From: Luteimonas viscosa
GTDB taxonomy: Bacteria; Pseudomonadota; Gammaproteobacteria; Xanthomonadales; Xanthomonadaceae
Direction of reading: 5' to 3'
DNA length: 64,000 nucleotides
Assembly (NCBI RefSeq): GCF_008244685.1
Contig: NZ_VTFT01000001.1
Coordinates: forward strand, 2,211,248-2,275,247
Position numbers and translations under genes: made by a program. Positions 56,011-63,771 of this stretch are shown one piece after another (positions within the stretch are counted from its first letter, which is position 1; every line of letters begins with the position of its first letter). A model generated the notes under the pieces. It did not search any database. It was not told where the DNA came from and saw only the letters and a list, made by a program, of their open reading frames with translations.

Positions 56011-56883
56011 CCGCCAACGACTGATGTACGACGTCTTCCCCATATTGTGGGTTAAGTAAAAGTCCCGCTCCATCGGCTGTCGTTGAAAGAGCTCTACGAG
56101 CGGGGCCTTGTACTCGGCCCGCTCCAAGTAGTAGCCGATAACCTGATGGTACGGATAGCCGAATGCCATCCGGTGCAGCATGGCGGCCAGTGTATTGACT
56201 GAAAGCCGGTCCTTTGAGCGCTCGAATGCTTTGGCGACTTCGAAGACGCCGCCGGCATAGAAGGGTCGAACGGCAATATCGATCAGTGTTCGCTCCAATC
56301 CGGTGTAGCGGAGGTGCAGGTCGCGTTCGCCGCCGAGGTTGATGTCGCCAGTTGTGATGCCCAGTCCACCTTGGTAGGCGCCTTCAAGTAGCACTACGCG
56401 TACTTGTTCATCTTGGAGTTCGATCTCGTTCGTCGATACGCGTGGAGGGCGACTGAACGCAGAATCGATTGCCTTCTGATCGAATGGCTTGGGCTGCTGT
56501 CTGCCTACAGTGGAGCCGCTCGACCTCTCCCGTGATAGGTAAATTGTTTTTGGGACTTGCTCGGTAAGTCCGTGGATGCTTACCGCGGTGTAGTGGCTGT
56601 AGTAACTGCCTTCGACGAGGCCCAGTAGCGTTTCGAGCAGTGGGACATCGCCCCAGGTGTAGCCAGACACCTCTCGATTCGGAAAAGCGAAGCGCACAGG
56701 CTTGAGGTTGGTCTTCTCAGTCATGAAGCCCAAAAAGCTATGCAGCGTGGTGCTCTTCGTCAGCCGCCAGAATTCTCGCTGTTGATTGAAGATTTGGGCT
56801 ACGTCATGCGTTCGCAGGATGCGAGGTCCGGCGGCAAATGCCCTGACGATGTCAGGTTTCGCAATCTGTATACGGCTGGCCAT
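55987..56883 (-). CDS. AbiEi-family antitoxin/transcriptional regulator, convergent to the toxin
   Basis: 298 residues. The N-terminal winged helix is followed by the AbiEi core: EGSYYSHYTAVSIHGLTEQV with PKTIYLS, then DLHLRYTGLERTLIDIAVRP and YAGGVFEVAKAF. AbiEi proteins both neutralise AbiEii and repress their own promoter by binding inverted repeats. Here a 28-bp perfect palindrome overlaps its own -10. The last 24 bp overlap the toxin gene end on the opposite strand. No motif suggests a different family. AT-rich, unlike the chromosome. Confidence 0.8.
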   Translation of the reverse strand: MASRIQIAKPDIVRAFAAGPRILRTHDVAQIFNQQREFWRLTKSTTLHSFLGFMTEKTNLKPVRFAFPNREVSGYTWGDVPLLETLLGLVEGSYYSHYTAVSIHGLTEQVPKTIYLSRERSSGSTVGRQQPKPFDQKAIDSAFSRPPRVSTNEIELQDEQVRVVLLEGAYQGGLGITTGDINLGGERDLHLRYTGLERTLIDIAVRPFYAGGVFEVAKAFERSKDRLSVNTLAAMLHRMAFGYPYHQVIGYYLERAEYKAPLVELFQRQPMERDFYLTHNMGKTSYISRWRLHVPQGF

Positions 56884-56895
56884 TAGACATTAATG

Positions 56896-56948
56896 TGCTA
56901 GGAAGCATATATGCTTCCTAGCATATACTTTCAAACTTGGCTCGTCAA
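56896..56948 (-). promoter_or_regulatory. AbiEi promoter with palindromic operator (a)
   Basis: Minus strand: -35 TTGACG (56943-56948), 17-bp spacer, -10 TATGCT (56920-56925). A 28-bp perfect palindrome centred on GCATATATGC (56896-56923, arms TGCTAGGAA/TTCCTAGCA) overlaps the -10 and the expected start point. It ends 13 bp before the AbiEi ATG. It fits autorepression by the AbiEi protein. Confidence 0.8.
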
Positions 56949-56992
56949 GTACTAGGGGCGCCTCTCTGCCTAGACAATCCGCCATAGAGGGT

Positions 56993-57045
56993 TTGACAAC
57001 GCAAGCAAAATTGTGTAAGGTACAGCCGCATATATGCGGCTGTAC
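56993..57045 (+). promoter_or_regulatory. Promoter with palindromic operator (b)
   Basis: Plus strand: -35 TTGACA (56993-56998), 17-bp spacer, -10 TAAGGT (57016-57021). A 26-bp perfect palindrome (57020-57045, arms GTACAGCC/GGCTGTAC around GCATATATGC) follows. The expected start point lies inside the palindrome. No clear gene follows within the next 70 bp, where promoter (c) begins. Confidence 0.72.
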
Positions 57046-57094
57046 TATGTAGTTACGATAAACGTATTTTTCATAGGCTTAGCTGACTTAGGGG

Positions 57095-57143
57095 TTGACA
57101 AAAGCGAATTGCTGTGTTAGGCTGCATATATGCAGCCTAACAC
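57095..57143 (+). promoter_or_regulatory. Promoter with palindromic operator (c)
   Basis: Plus strand: -35 TTGACA (57095-57100), 17-bp spacer, -10 TAGGCT (57118-57123). A 30-bp perfect palindrome (57114-57143, arms GTGTTAGGCT/AGCCTAACAC around GCATATATGC). Similar to (b), 102 bp away, so the two may be duplicates. No well-supported gene lies immediately downstream. Confidence 0.72.
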
Positions 57144-57567
57144 GCTGTGCTTCTTCGGTAATGCAACCACAACAGCCACAAGGTCCGCCATTAGCGATGG
57201 AACTCTGATCGCGGAGCGTCCGTTCCAAACGACTTGCTTGCGGCCGCGCCAGTGACGTGCTTGCACGTCTGCTCTTGGCCGGAAGCCGTCATCCATCTTC
57301 GTCCATCACGAAGCAGGATCAGACTCGTTTCCGGGAACTGGCGCAGCTGCGCTCCGCTGGTGCCGCACATCCAGAGCGGTGCCGGCGCGCACTCGGCGCA
57401 GATCCGGCCGCCCGCACCACTGTCCTCTGGGGCATCGAGGCCGCGATTAAAGGGGACGGAGGGAATTAATGCGACCCCAAGAAGATGAGCGCTACCGGCA
57501 ATATGCTGGGCCGCGCCGCTCGGGGGGCCGGACGATCGGGTAGAGTTCTTTTTCTGGTGGGTAGGCA
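57144..57567. other. Gene-poor region with possible transposase-associated remnant
   Basis: The G+C content returns to chromosome level here. Near 57446-57470 the sequence ATTAAAGGGGACGGAGGG followed by AATTAAT resembles motifs often seen near REP-associated tyrosine transposases, but no transposase ORF is present. A 70-codon ORF at 57257-57469 has weak coding character and no recognisable domain. Likely decayed material at the island edge. Confidence 0.4.
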
Positions 57568-57947
57568 GTGAAACGAGCGAATCTTGCTGGCATTGCGATG
57601 ACAGTTTCCATTGGCCCATGGGCGCTGGCCTCCCGCTACGGAGACGAGTCCTACCAGAAGCCCAGGACTGCAGCATCATTACTGGGCAGAACCGGCACAA
57701 TCCATTCCCCTACCTGTTCCGCGACCAGTGTGAGCGCATCAACGCCAGCACCAGACAGAGCGCGGCGCGCATCCTGGGCCGGCCGCAGCCCTCGCGGAAG
57801 GTGCTGAGCGTACCCGCGCACGGCACCGATGAGACCAGCCGGCTCGGCGTTGCCTGCATGGGCGGGCTGGTGATGCTGCGGATCGAGAACGGATGGCAGC
57901 AGGCACTGGACGACGAACATCGCTACTACACTTGTCGGGAACGCTGA
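57568..57947 (+). pseudogene. Probable frameshifted secreted protein
   Basis: A GTG at 57568 begins a signal-peptide-like MKRANLAGIAMTVSIGPWAL, whose frame becomes Ser/Pro/Arg nonsense after about 40 codons. Another frame (57618-57947) then carries a protein-like tail with CERINASTRQSAARILGRPQ and MLRIENGWQQALDDEHRYY and three Cys. The parts would join by one frameshift around 57660-57700. No family recognised. It could instead be two unrelated short ORFs. Confidence 0.4.
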
Positions 57948-57995
57948 CAAGCAGTGCACCGACTGCGTCGCGACTCCAATCACTGCGTGGTTCCG

Positions 57996-58808
57996 ATGAT
58001 TGCCGCCCGCCGACTCGCCGTATGCCTCGCCATCGCGCTCCTGCCGGCCTTGGGTCACGCCTGCGATCAAGCGCCGGCGCTCGAAGGCGTGCTGTCGATC
58101 CCGCAGTGCAATCCCGCGTCCGAAGAATGCGTCCCGGGCACCCGGGCGGCCTACGAGGCGATCCAGGCACTTGAGATCCCCGATGTCTTCACCATAGGCG
58201 TGCAGACCAGTCCTTGGCGGATGTATGACGCCGAAGGACGCATCCTGACCATCGCGGAAGTGGCGGCCGCGGTCCGTGCCGGAAAGCCGGCCAGCGATCG
58301 TCGCGTGCATCTGGCAGGGTCGTGGACGGCCGCGCGGCCGGATGGCAGTGGCGATACCCTCGCGCATCGACTCTCGGTCGCCCTGGAGGGTGTCCCGGTG
58401 GACGGCAGCGATGGATTCCTCTGGCTGAGCCCATCCGGCGCCATGCGCACTACCCGGCAGGCGTTCTCCGTGTGGAGGTCCGGCCCGTACAGCGTGGCGC
58501 GTGGCGAGGACGTGCTGATGCCGCTGGTGCCGGGCGCGATGGCGCAGTTCGAGGACCAGTTCGCCGGGGACAACAACGCAGCGGGGGTAGTGCAGGCGGG
58601 CATCGGCTTCGATGTCTTCATGCTCTGTCACGAACGCGCATTGGCGGCATTCGAGCGCGCCGCCCGGATGGGCAGTGCGATCGGTGCCTACAACGCCGGA
58701 TTGATCCACGCCGAGAAGGGGGACAGCGTCTCTGCGAAGCCCTGGTTGCAACTGGCGGCACGTCTGGGCGAGGCCAAGGCAGTCGATGCTCTGGAACGGC
58801 TGCAGTAA
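57996..58808 (+). CDS. Secreted protein with C-terminal Sel1-like repeat
   Basis: 270 residues. Signal peptide MIAARRLAVCLAIALLPALG (cleavage near GHA). The mature N-terminus has a likely disulfide pair (ACDQAPALEG, PQCNPASEEC). The last 55 residues show a Sel1/TPR pattern (ALAAFERAARMGSAIGAYNA, then KPWLQLAARLGEAKAVDAL). Sel1 proteins mediate protein-protein contacts in the envelope. A start at 57954 would put extra residues before the signal peptide, so 57996 is preferred. No partner is evident. Confidence 0.75.
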   Translation: MIAARRLAVCLAIALLPALGHACDQAPALEGVLSIPQCNPASEECVPGTRAAYEAIQALEIPDVFTIGVQTSPWRMYDAEGRILTIAEVAAAVRAGKPASDRRVHLAGSWTAARPDGSGDTLAHRLSVALEGVPVDGSDGFLWLSPSGAMRTTRQAFSVWRSGPYSVARGEDVLMPLVPGAMAQFEDQFAGDNNAAGVVQAGIGFDVFMLCHERALAAFERAARMGSAIGAYNAGLIHAEKGDSVSAKPWLQLAARLGEAKAVDALERLQ

Positions 58809-58914
58809 TAGGGGCTTCAGGTCTGGCGCTTCCACAAAGGTGCGGGCAGTCCCGCTCAGCGTTGTGGCGTCGACGACGCGCGGCAGGCACGTCTCGAAAC
58901 GCTCGCCGAGCGCA

Positions 58915-60048
58915 TCATGCATCCATAGCGCCAACGCGATTCACCACTTCCAGCAAGGCGGCTTCATTGGCAACTGTGTAACGCGTGCTCGCAGCTCGAT
59001 CGTCTCGCTGGATCGTGATGGCTGGTGCGACAGCAGCCACGACCACGTCGATCACGTCCTCCAGTCCCGCCTCGCGCAGGTATTGCAGCACCACTCGAAA
59101 CCCTCCGTCGGCGCGCAATGTCAGGAACCTGCGTGGTCCGTTGGGTGATTCGTGATACAGGCTGGCGGACGTCGACTGCAGTCCAAACGTCAGCCTGCCG
59201 TTGCTCTGCGCTGCGGTCCGCTGCATCTGCTCCACGAGACTGCGGGCGACCGACACCTGCCTCGGATGGTTAGTTTCGATCGCCGCCAGCAACTCATCCA
59301 CGGACTTGAGCTTGTTGTATCTGCCGGTGCGTTCGTCTTCGTGGACGATCTTGTCCACCATCACGCGCGCCTTTGGTGATTCGCCTTCCACAACAACTCG
59401 GACCACTTGGCGCAAGTCGCTGAGCACTGTACCCAGGAGTTCCGGGACCAGGTAGAGGTGATTGTCGTCCGCCGAGGTGCGATAGAGATTGAGGTCGACC
59501 ATGGCGAGATCCCACTCGCTGGTGAGGTGCCGGGCCAGCATGGACTGCGACAAGCGCAAAGCACGTGGATCCAGCGCATCGCCCGCAATCACCAGCAGGA
59601 AACGGCCCGCATTGAGACATTCGATCAGGTCTTCCTCCAGTGGTGCGGCTGGATGGTCCGGAAGCTCCGGCAGATCCTCCCGATCGGATTCCTGCAAGGA
59701 CAGAGCATAGTCGAGCACCTGGGCGACCACTTCGCGTCGCTTCTGGGGGTTGTAGGACAGCTTCGTTTCGACGATGCCCACGCGGCCGTGGGATGAGATC
59801 AGGAGTACGTCGATCGGGCCGGAACCGAAGTTGGTTTCGATGCGCCAAGGCAGCCAGGCTTCATCGGCCGGGATGCGTCCTGCCATGCGGCAGGGGCCCA
59901 CCACCAACTCGGGCTCGGCAAAGATCGCGTCGCGAAACCAGCTTTCCTGGAGTCCGATCGCCTTGGCGTTGACCCGCTGCAACGTTGGCTTGGGGGCCGG
60001 GGTTCCCGCCCTCTCCAGGCGGAACAGACTCTCCCCGATCGATTTCAT
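58915..60048 (-). CDS. PD-(D/E)XK nuclease-like protein, stand-alone
   Basis: 377 residues. A PD-(D/E)XK core is readable: Asp80 in NFGSGPIDVLLIS, Glu94-x-Lys96 in VGIVETKLSYNPQKRREVV, with QVLDYALSL as the following helix. The C-terminal half has no recognised domain but a helical segment VDELLAAIETNHPRQVSVAR and a beta-rich end. No helicase or methylase is adjacent. Stand-alone proteins of this make-up occur among predicted defence or repair nucleases; that role is inferred. It converges with the Sel1 gene. Confidence 0.72.
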   Translation of the reverse strand: MKSIGESLFRLERAGTPAPKPTLQRVNAKAIGLQESWFRDAIFAEPELVVGPCRMAGRIPADEAWLPWRIETNFGSGPIDVLLISSHGRVGIVETKLSYNPQKRREVVAQVLDYALSLQESDREDLPELPDHPAAPLEEDLIECLNAGRFLLVIAGDALDPRALRLSQSMLARHLTSEWDLAMVDLNLYRTSADDNHLYLVPELLGTVLSDLRQVVRVVVEGESPKARVMVDKIVHEDERTGRYNKLKSVDELLAAIETNHPRQVSVARSLVEQMQRTAAQSNGRLTFGLQSTSASLYHESPNGPRRFLTLRADGGFRVVLQYLREAGLEDVIDVVVAAVAPAITIQRDDRAASTRYTVANEAALLEVVNRVGAMDA

Positions 60049-60177
60049 TCAATCTCCTGTTCGCCTTGGAACAATTCGAAGCTGCGACTGTACACGTCAA
60101 CTGGTTCCGGTCAGGGGGGTGTCGAAATCTGCCAGCCTGCTTCGTCGTCAGGCCAACACCACACTGGAGAATCCGCC

Positions 60178-60549
60178 ATGAAATACCTGGGCCTCGCCTA
60201 CTACAACCCCGAAAAGTTCGCCGCGATGACGCCGGAGGCCGTCGACGCCCTGGTCAGCCAGTGCCCCGCACTGGACGAGAAGATGCGCGCCACCGGCAAG
60301 GTGCTGGTGTCCGCGTCGCTCGGTGAGCCGGACAAGTGGACGACGCTGCGGCCGCGCGCGGGCAAGGTGCAGGTCAGCGACGGCCCCTACACAGAGTCGA
60401 AGGAATTGGTGGGCGGCCTGTTCGTCATTGAGGCGGACAGCCACGACGAGGCGGTGCGCCTCGCCTCCATGCATCCGGCCGCCACGCTGGGCGAGGAAGG
60501 CGGCTGGGCGGTCGAACTCATCCCGATCGGCTTCTACCTCGGCGACTGA
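60178..60549 (+). CDS. YCII-related protein
   Basis: 123 residues of the YCII/DGPF fold: KYLGLAYYNPEKFAAMTPEA, VSDGPYTESKELVGGLFVIE (the DGPF-type motif) and AVRLASMHPAA. DGPF proteins in other genomes are encoded next to ECF sigma factors, but none is seen here. A GGAG-type ribosome site precedes ATG 60178. Function unknown; ligand binding in a ferredoxin-like barrel is presumed. Confidence 0.86.
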   Translation: MKYLGLAYYNPEKFAAMTPEAVDALVSQCPALDEKMRATGKVLVSASLGEPDKWTTLRPRAGKVQVSDGPYTESKELVGGLFVIEADSHDEAVRLASMHPAATLGEEGGWAVELIPIGFYLGD

Positions 60550-60687
60550 GGCGCGGCGAATGCCGCATGGGAAGCGGCGTTCACCTCGCGCATCCGCGGG
60601 ATCGCCCTGCACACCGGTTTGACTTGCTCTTGCAGGGCGGCGTCTGGCATGGCCGCCAGTCGAAACCGGATTCCCGTGGAGGCGATC

Positions 60688-60852
60688 ATGCACACGCCAA
60701 ACCGCGCGCACGGCAAGCGCGCCACCCTGTACCGCATGGTGATGGACCAGCACGTCTGCCCCTACGGCCTGAAGGCCCGGCACCTGCTGCGCTACCAAGG
60801 CTTCGCCGTCGACGACCGCTGGCTGATCACGCCCGCGGCGGCGAATTCGTAA
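60688..60852 (+). pseudogene. Truncated glutaredoxin-like protein
   Basis: 54 codons. RATLYRMVMDQHVCPYGLKA and RHLLRYQGFAVDDRWLIT match the start of the glutaredoxin/GST thioredoxin fold, with the active-site-type CPY. The fold then stops at TPAAANS followed by a stop codon, missing the cis-proline and later strands. A shortened, probably non-functional remnant. Confidence 0.7.
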
Positions 60853-60980
60853 GGCGAGCGTGATGGCGAGCGGGTGGCGTCACCACGCCCGGCAAAGACC
60901 GCCCATGGTGTGCTGCATCGGCGCCGGGCTGCTTGGCCGACGCCGCTTTTCCCCTCGTTGTACCGCCCGGGAGGACACCC

Positions 60981-61370
60981 ATGAAGACGACAGGCACGCT
61001 TGCCCTGACCGCGTTGGCCACGGCCATGGCGTTCGGCACCGCGTTCGCGCAGGACACCACGCCACCCACCAGCCAGACCCCCGTGACCCAGCCGCCGCCC
61101 AACGAAGAGGCGGCCTCGTCGCCGACCCAGCACGACGCCACCGGCGCGACGCACGGGTCCGAGCACGGGACGAAGGAAAAGGCGAGTTACGCCGAACTCG
61201 ACACCCGGGGTGACGGGGAGGTGGCGCACACCGATCTGGCGGCGCATCCGGTGTTGCAGGACAACTTCGCGGATATCGACGCCGACGGCGACGGCACGAT
61301 GTCCCGCAGCGAGTACGACGCCTGGAAGGCGCGGAAGGAAGCCCGCGACGGCAACCCGCCGCAACCCTGA
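60981..61370 (+). CDS. Secreted EF-hand protein (129 residues)
   Basis: Signal peptide MKTTGTLALTALATAMAFGT (cleavage near AFAQ). A Thr/Pro/Glu-rich linker follows, with a first degenerate loop (DTRGDGEVAHTD) and a canonical EF-hand DIDADGDGTMSRSE. GGGAGG precedes ATG 60981. Similar in size and layout to the other EF-hand protein in the window. A terminator follows. Confidence 0.87.
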   Translation: MKTTGTLALTALATAMAFGTAFAQDTTPPTSQTPVTQPPPNEEAASSPTQHDATGATHGSEHGTKEKASYAELDTRGDGEVAHTDLAAHPVLQDNFADIDADGDGTMSRSEYDAWKARKEARDGNPPQP

Positions 61371-61407
61371 CCGCTTCTGCCAGATCCCGAACAGCCGCAC
61401 CCACGGA

Positions 61408-61433
61408 GCGCCCCGACAAGGGCGCCCTTTTCT
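61408..61433 (+). terminator. Rho-independent terminator after the EF-hand gene
   Basis: Stem GCGCCC/GGGCGC (61408-61413, 61420-61425) followed by CCTTTTCTT. Starts 38 bp after the stop codon. Confidence 0.75.
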
Positions 61434-61566
61434 TCAGGGGTGTCGGCGTCCACACACGCTTGCACCAGCGGCCGGTCAAGTCCGCCAGCCGACCGTTCGT
61501 CGCTCGATCAAAAAACTGCTTGCAGCTGCAGATCGACGCGAGTAAGGTGCGCACCCTTCGGGATCC

Positions 61567-61704
61567 ATGCGATCCATTTCAACGCTCCAATCTTCGACCA
61601 TGACCCTCCGCCACCACATCGCCAATCGCCCCACGCCGTCGCCGCGCAAGCGCGATGCGGGCCTGCGCGCGTGGTTCGCGCATGAAGGCGTCTTCCTGAC
61701 CTGA
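61567..61704 (+). CDS. Possible 45-residue basic protein
   Basis: MRSISTLQSSTMTLRHHIAN followed by RPTPSPRKRDAGLRAWFA and ending HEGVFLT. A terminator-like hairpin sits 50 bp further on (61754), which fits a short transcription unit. Coding signal and ribosome site are weak, so this is tentative. Confidence 0.3.
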   Translation: MRSISTLQSSTMTLRHHIANRPTPSPRKRDAGLRAWFAHEGVFLT

Positions 61705-61753
61705 CCGGCTCCTCCACGGGAGATCGGTCGCCCCGATCTTCCGAGGCACGGCG

Positions 61754-61787
61754 AATGCCCTCGGACTCCATGCCGGGGGCATTTTTC
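61754..61787 (+). terminator. Terminator-like hairpin in intergenic region
   Basis: AATGCCC (61754-61760) pairs with GGGCATT (61777-61783), followed by a T tract. Orientation suits transcription in the plus direction. The gap 61788-62090 has no gene. Confidence 0.65.
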
Positions 61788-62090
61788 GTTCTGGCGTTCG
61801 CAAAGGACTTTTCGAACAAGCGTGCATCGCGCGATCCCGAGGCACCCGGGCCATGCTGGCCCGTGGCAAGGGACGCGGAGACGCGACGGTGCGGGCTTAC
61901 GCCCGCCTCCGGCGCGGCGCCTGGGTGCCTCGGTGCAGGCCGCGGCGCGATGCGACGCCATGAATTGCCGCTTCGAAACAGGCGGCAATGCGCAGTCGGA
62001 TCCACCGGCAACAGCGGTGCGGGCTCGTGTCCCGCCCGGTGCGCGCGGCGCTGCCGTGGCGTATGCCGATGCCGGCCCGGGCCGGCTGCG

Positions 62091-62163
62091 ACAACGTTGG
62101 CTCAACTGGTAGAGCAACAGCTTCGGATGCTGTCGGTTGCGGGTTCGAGTCCCGCACGTTGAC
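62091..62163 (+). tRNA. tRNA-like gene, anticodon CGG (Pro), no CCA
   Basis: A complete cloverleaf can be drawn. D stem GCTC/GAGC with an 8-base loop; anticodon stem ACAGC/GCTGT with loop TTCGGAT (anticodon CGG at 62124-62126); T arm GCGGG-TTCGAGT-CCCGC; acceptor ACAACGT/ACGTTGA with a mismatch at position 1-72. CCA is not encoded. It does not resemble the usual bacterial tRNA-Pro acceptor sequence, so it may be a mobile-element or degenerate copy. Confidence 0.7.
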
Positions 62164-62237
62164 CTCTGGATAGCTCAGACGGGTAGAGCAATGGACTTGT
62201 ACTCCATGTGTCGCGGGTTCGATTCCCGCTCCAACGA
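62164..62237 (+). tRNA. tRNA-like gene, anticodon TGT (Thr), no CCA
   Basis: Begins at the base after the first tRNA ends. D stem GCTC/GAGC; anticodon stem ATGGA/TCCAT with loop CTTGTAC (anticodon TGT at 62198-62200); T arm GCGGG-TTCGATT-CCCGC. The acceptor CTCTGGA/TCCAACG has mismatches at two inner pairs. CCA is not encoded. Weakened acceptor pairing suggests a decayed or processed-by-other-means tRNA. Confidence 0.6.
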
Positions 62238-62589
62238 TCGCTGATCGTCATCAGCACAACAGGGCGCAAGCCCCAACCGGGAACGTCCCGTGCGCAGGTC
62301 CCCAGGCATCGCAATGCACCGCGATGCACGACGGACCCGCAGCGGGGAGCGCACCGGCACCGCGTCCTGGCGGTGGCCGACAACGGAGAGCAGCGGTTGC
62401 GCGCCGGCACGGGTGCGACCGCCGCTCCACGCAAGACGCCACCAGCAGCACCGGCCGCCCGCGCGCTCGCCGTCAGGGACGTTTCCACTTTTTTTCCGCC
62501 GGCGGCGTTCTGCTTCCGGCACCACGCGGCAACCGGCTCCCCGCCCCTCGCGAGCCGGATCACCAGAGCCATTCACAAGGAGAGACCCC
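62238..62589. other. Gene-free interval before the slipin gene
   Basis: 352 bp without a supported gene. Contains only G+C-rich unstructured sequence, plus the slipin ribosome site (AAGGAGAG) at the end. I see no further tRNA. Confidence 0.5.
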
Positions 62590-63714
62590 ATGATGTTCTG
62601 GACCCGACGGGTCGTGATCGGCGATGCCGAGCGCGGCCTGGTGTATCGCAACCGTCGTTTCGAACGCGTGCTCGCGCCGGGCGTGTACCGCCTGTTCGCG
62701 TGGCGCGGCCAGCTGGAGGTGGTCGTGCACGACATCCGCAAGCCGGAATACGCCGGCAACGATGTCGACGCGCTGATCGCCGCGCTCGGCGCCCGCCTGG
62801 GCGAGACTTTCGTGCTCGCCGACATCGGCATGGACGAGGTCGGCCTGGTCTCGAAGAACGGCCGCCTCGAGGACGTGCTGGCCCCGGGCGTGCGCCAGCT
62901 GTACTGGCGTGGCCTGGTGCAGGTCGACGTCGAGACGGTGTCGCTCGCGGAAGGTCTGCGGGTGGCGCCGGAGGTCGCGCGTCGCCTGCGCCAGCTCGGC
63001 GCGCTGGCCCGCGTGGCCGTGGTGCTGGAGGTGCCGGCGGAGTCGGCGGGCCTGGTGTTCGTCGACAACATGCTGGTGCAGGTGCTCGGCGCCGGCAGCT
63101 ACGCCTTCTGGAACTTCCGGAAGAACGTGGCGGTGGAGACCATCGAGCTGCGCGTGCAGTCGATGGAGGTCTCCGGCCAGGAGCTGTTGACCCGCGACAA
63201 GGTGAGCCTGCGCGTGAACCTGGCCGCTTCCGTGCGCGTGACCGATCCGGTCGCCGCGCGCACGCAGGTGGCCAGGTACGCCGACTACGTTTACCGCGAA
63301 CTGCAGTACGGTTTGCGCAAGGCCGTCGCCGCCCGCACGCTCGACGAGTTGCTGGGCGACAAGGCCACGCTGGACGCGGAGATCTTCGGCTACGTGCGCG
63401 GTCGCGTGGAGGCGCTGGGCATCGAGGTACTGGGTGTCGGCGTCAAGGACGTGATCCTGCCGGGCGAGATGCGCGAGATCCTCAACGGCGTGGTGCAGGC
63501 GGAGAAGCTGGCCCAGGCCAACGTGATCCGCCGCCGCGAGGAGGCCAACGCCACCCGGTCGCTGCTCAACACCGCGAAGCTGATCGACGAAAGCCCGGTG
63601 CTGATGCGTCTCAAGGAGCTGGAAGCCCTGGAGAAGGTGACCGAGAAGATCGACCGGTTGACCGTGTTCGGCGGCCTGGATGGCGTCGTCAGGCAGCTGG
63701 TGACGATGAAGTAG
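62590..63714 (+). CDS. Slipin / SPFH-domain protein
   Basis: 374 residues. Begins MMFWTRRVVIGDAERGLVYR. The SPFH/band-7 core is RTQVARYADYVYRELQYGLR with GIEVLGVGVKDVILPGEMRE and a coiled tail VIRRREEANATRSLLNTAKL. No strong transmembrane segment is seen at the N-terminus, unlike most stomatins, so membrane contact may be by a hydrophobic loop. It scaffolds membrane microdomains in related bacteria. GGAG precedes the double ATG at 62590. Confidence 0.87.
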   Translation: MMFWTRRVVIGDAERGLVYRNRRFERVLAPGVYRLFAWRGQLEVVVHDIRKPEYAGNDVDALIAALGARLGETFVLADIGMDEVGLVSKNGRLEDVLAPGVRQLYWRGLVQVDVETVSLAEGLRVAPEVARRLRQLGALARVAVVLEVPAESAGLVFVDNMLVQVLGAGSYAFWNFRKNVAVETIELRVQSMEVSGQELLTRDKVSLRVNLAASVRVTDPVAARTQVARYADYVYRELQYGLRKAVAARTLDELLGDKATLDAEIFGYVRGRVEALGIEVLGVGVKDVILPGEMREILNGVVQAEKLAQANVIRRREEANATRSLLNTAKLIDESPVLMRLKELEALEKVTEKIDRLTVFGGLDGVVRQLVTMK

Positions 63715-63771
63715 CAACCCCCGCTCGTCGCACGGACGCAACGGGCGGGGCCTTACAAGGAATGGAACAGA

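Noticed and set aside
57257-57469. 70-residue ORF after the palindromic promoters
   Set aside because: Low coding character, no domain and no clear ribosome site; kept only as a note in the interval description.
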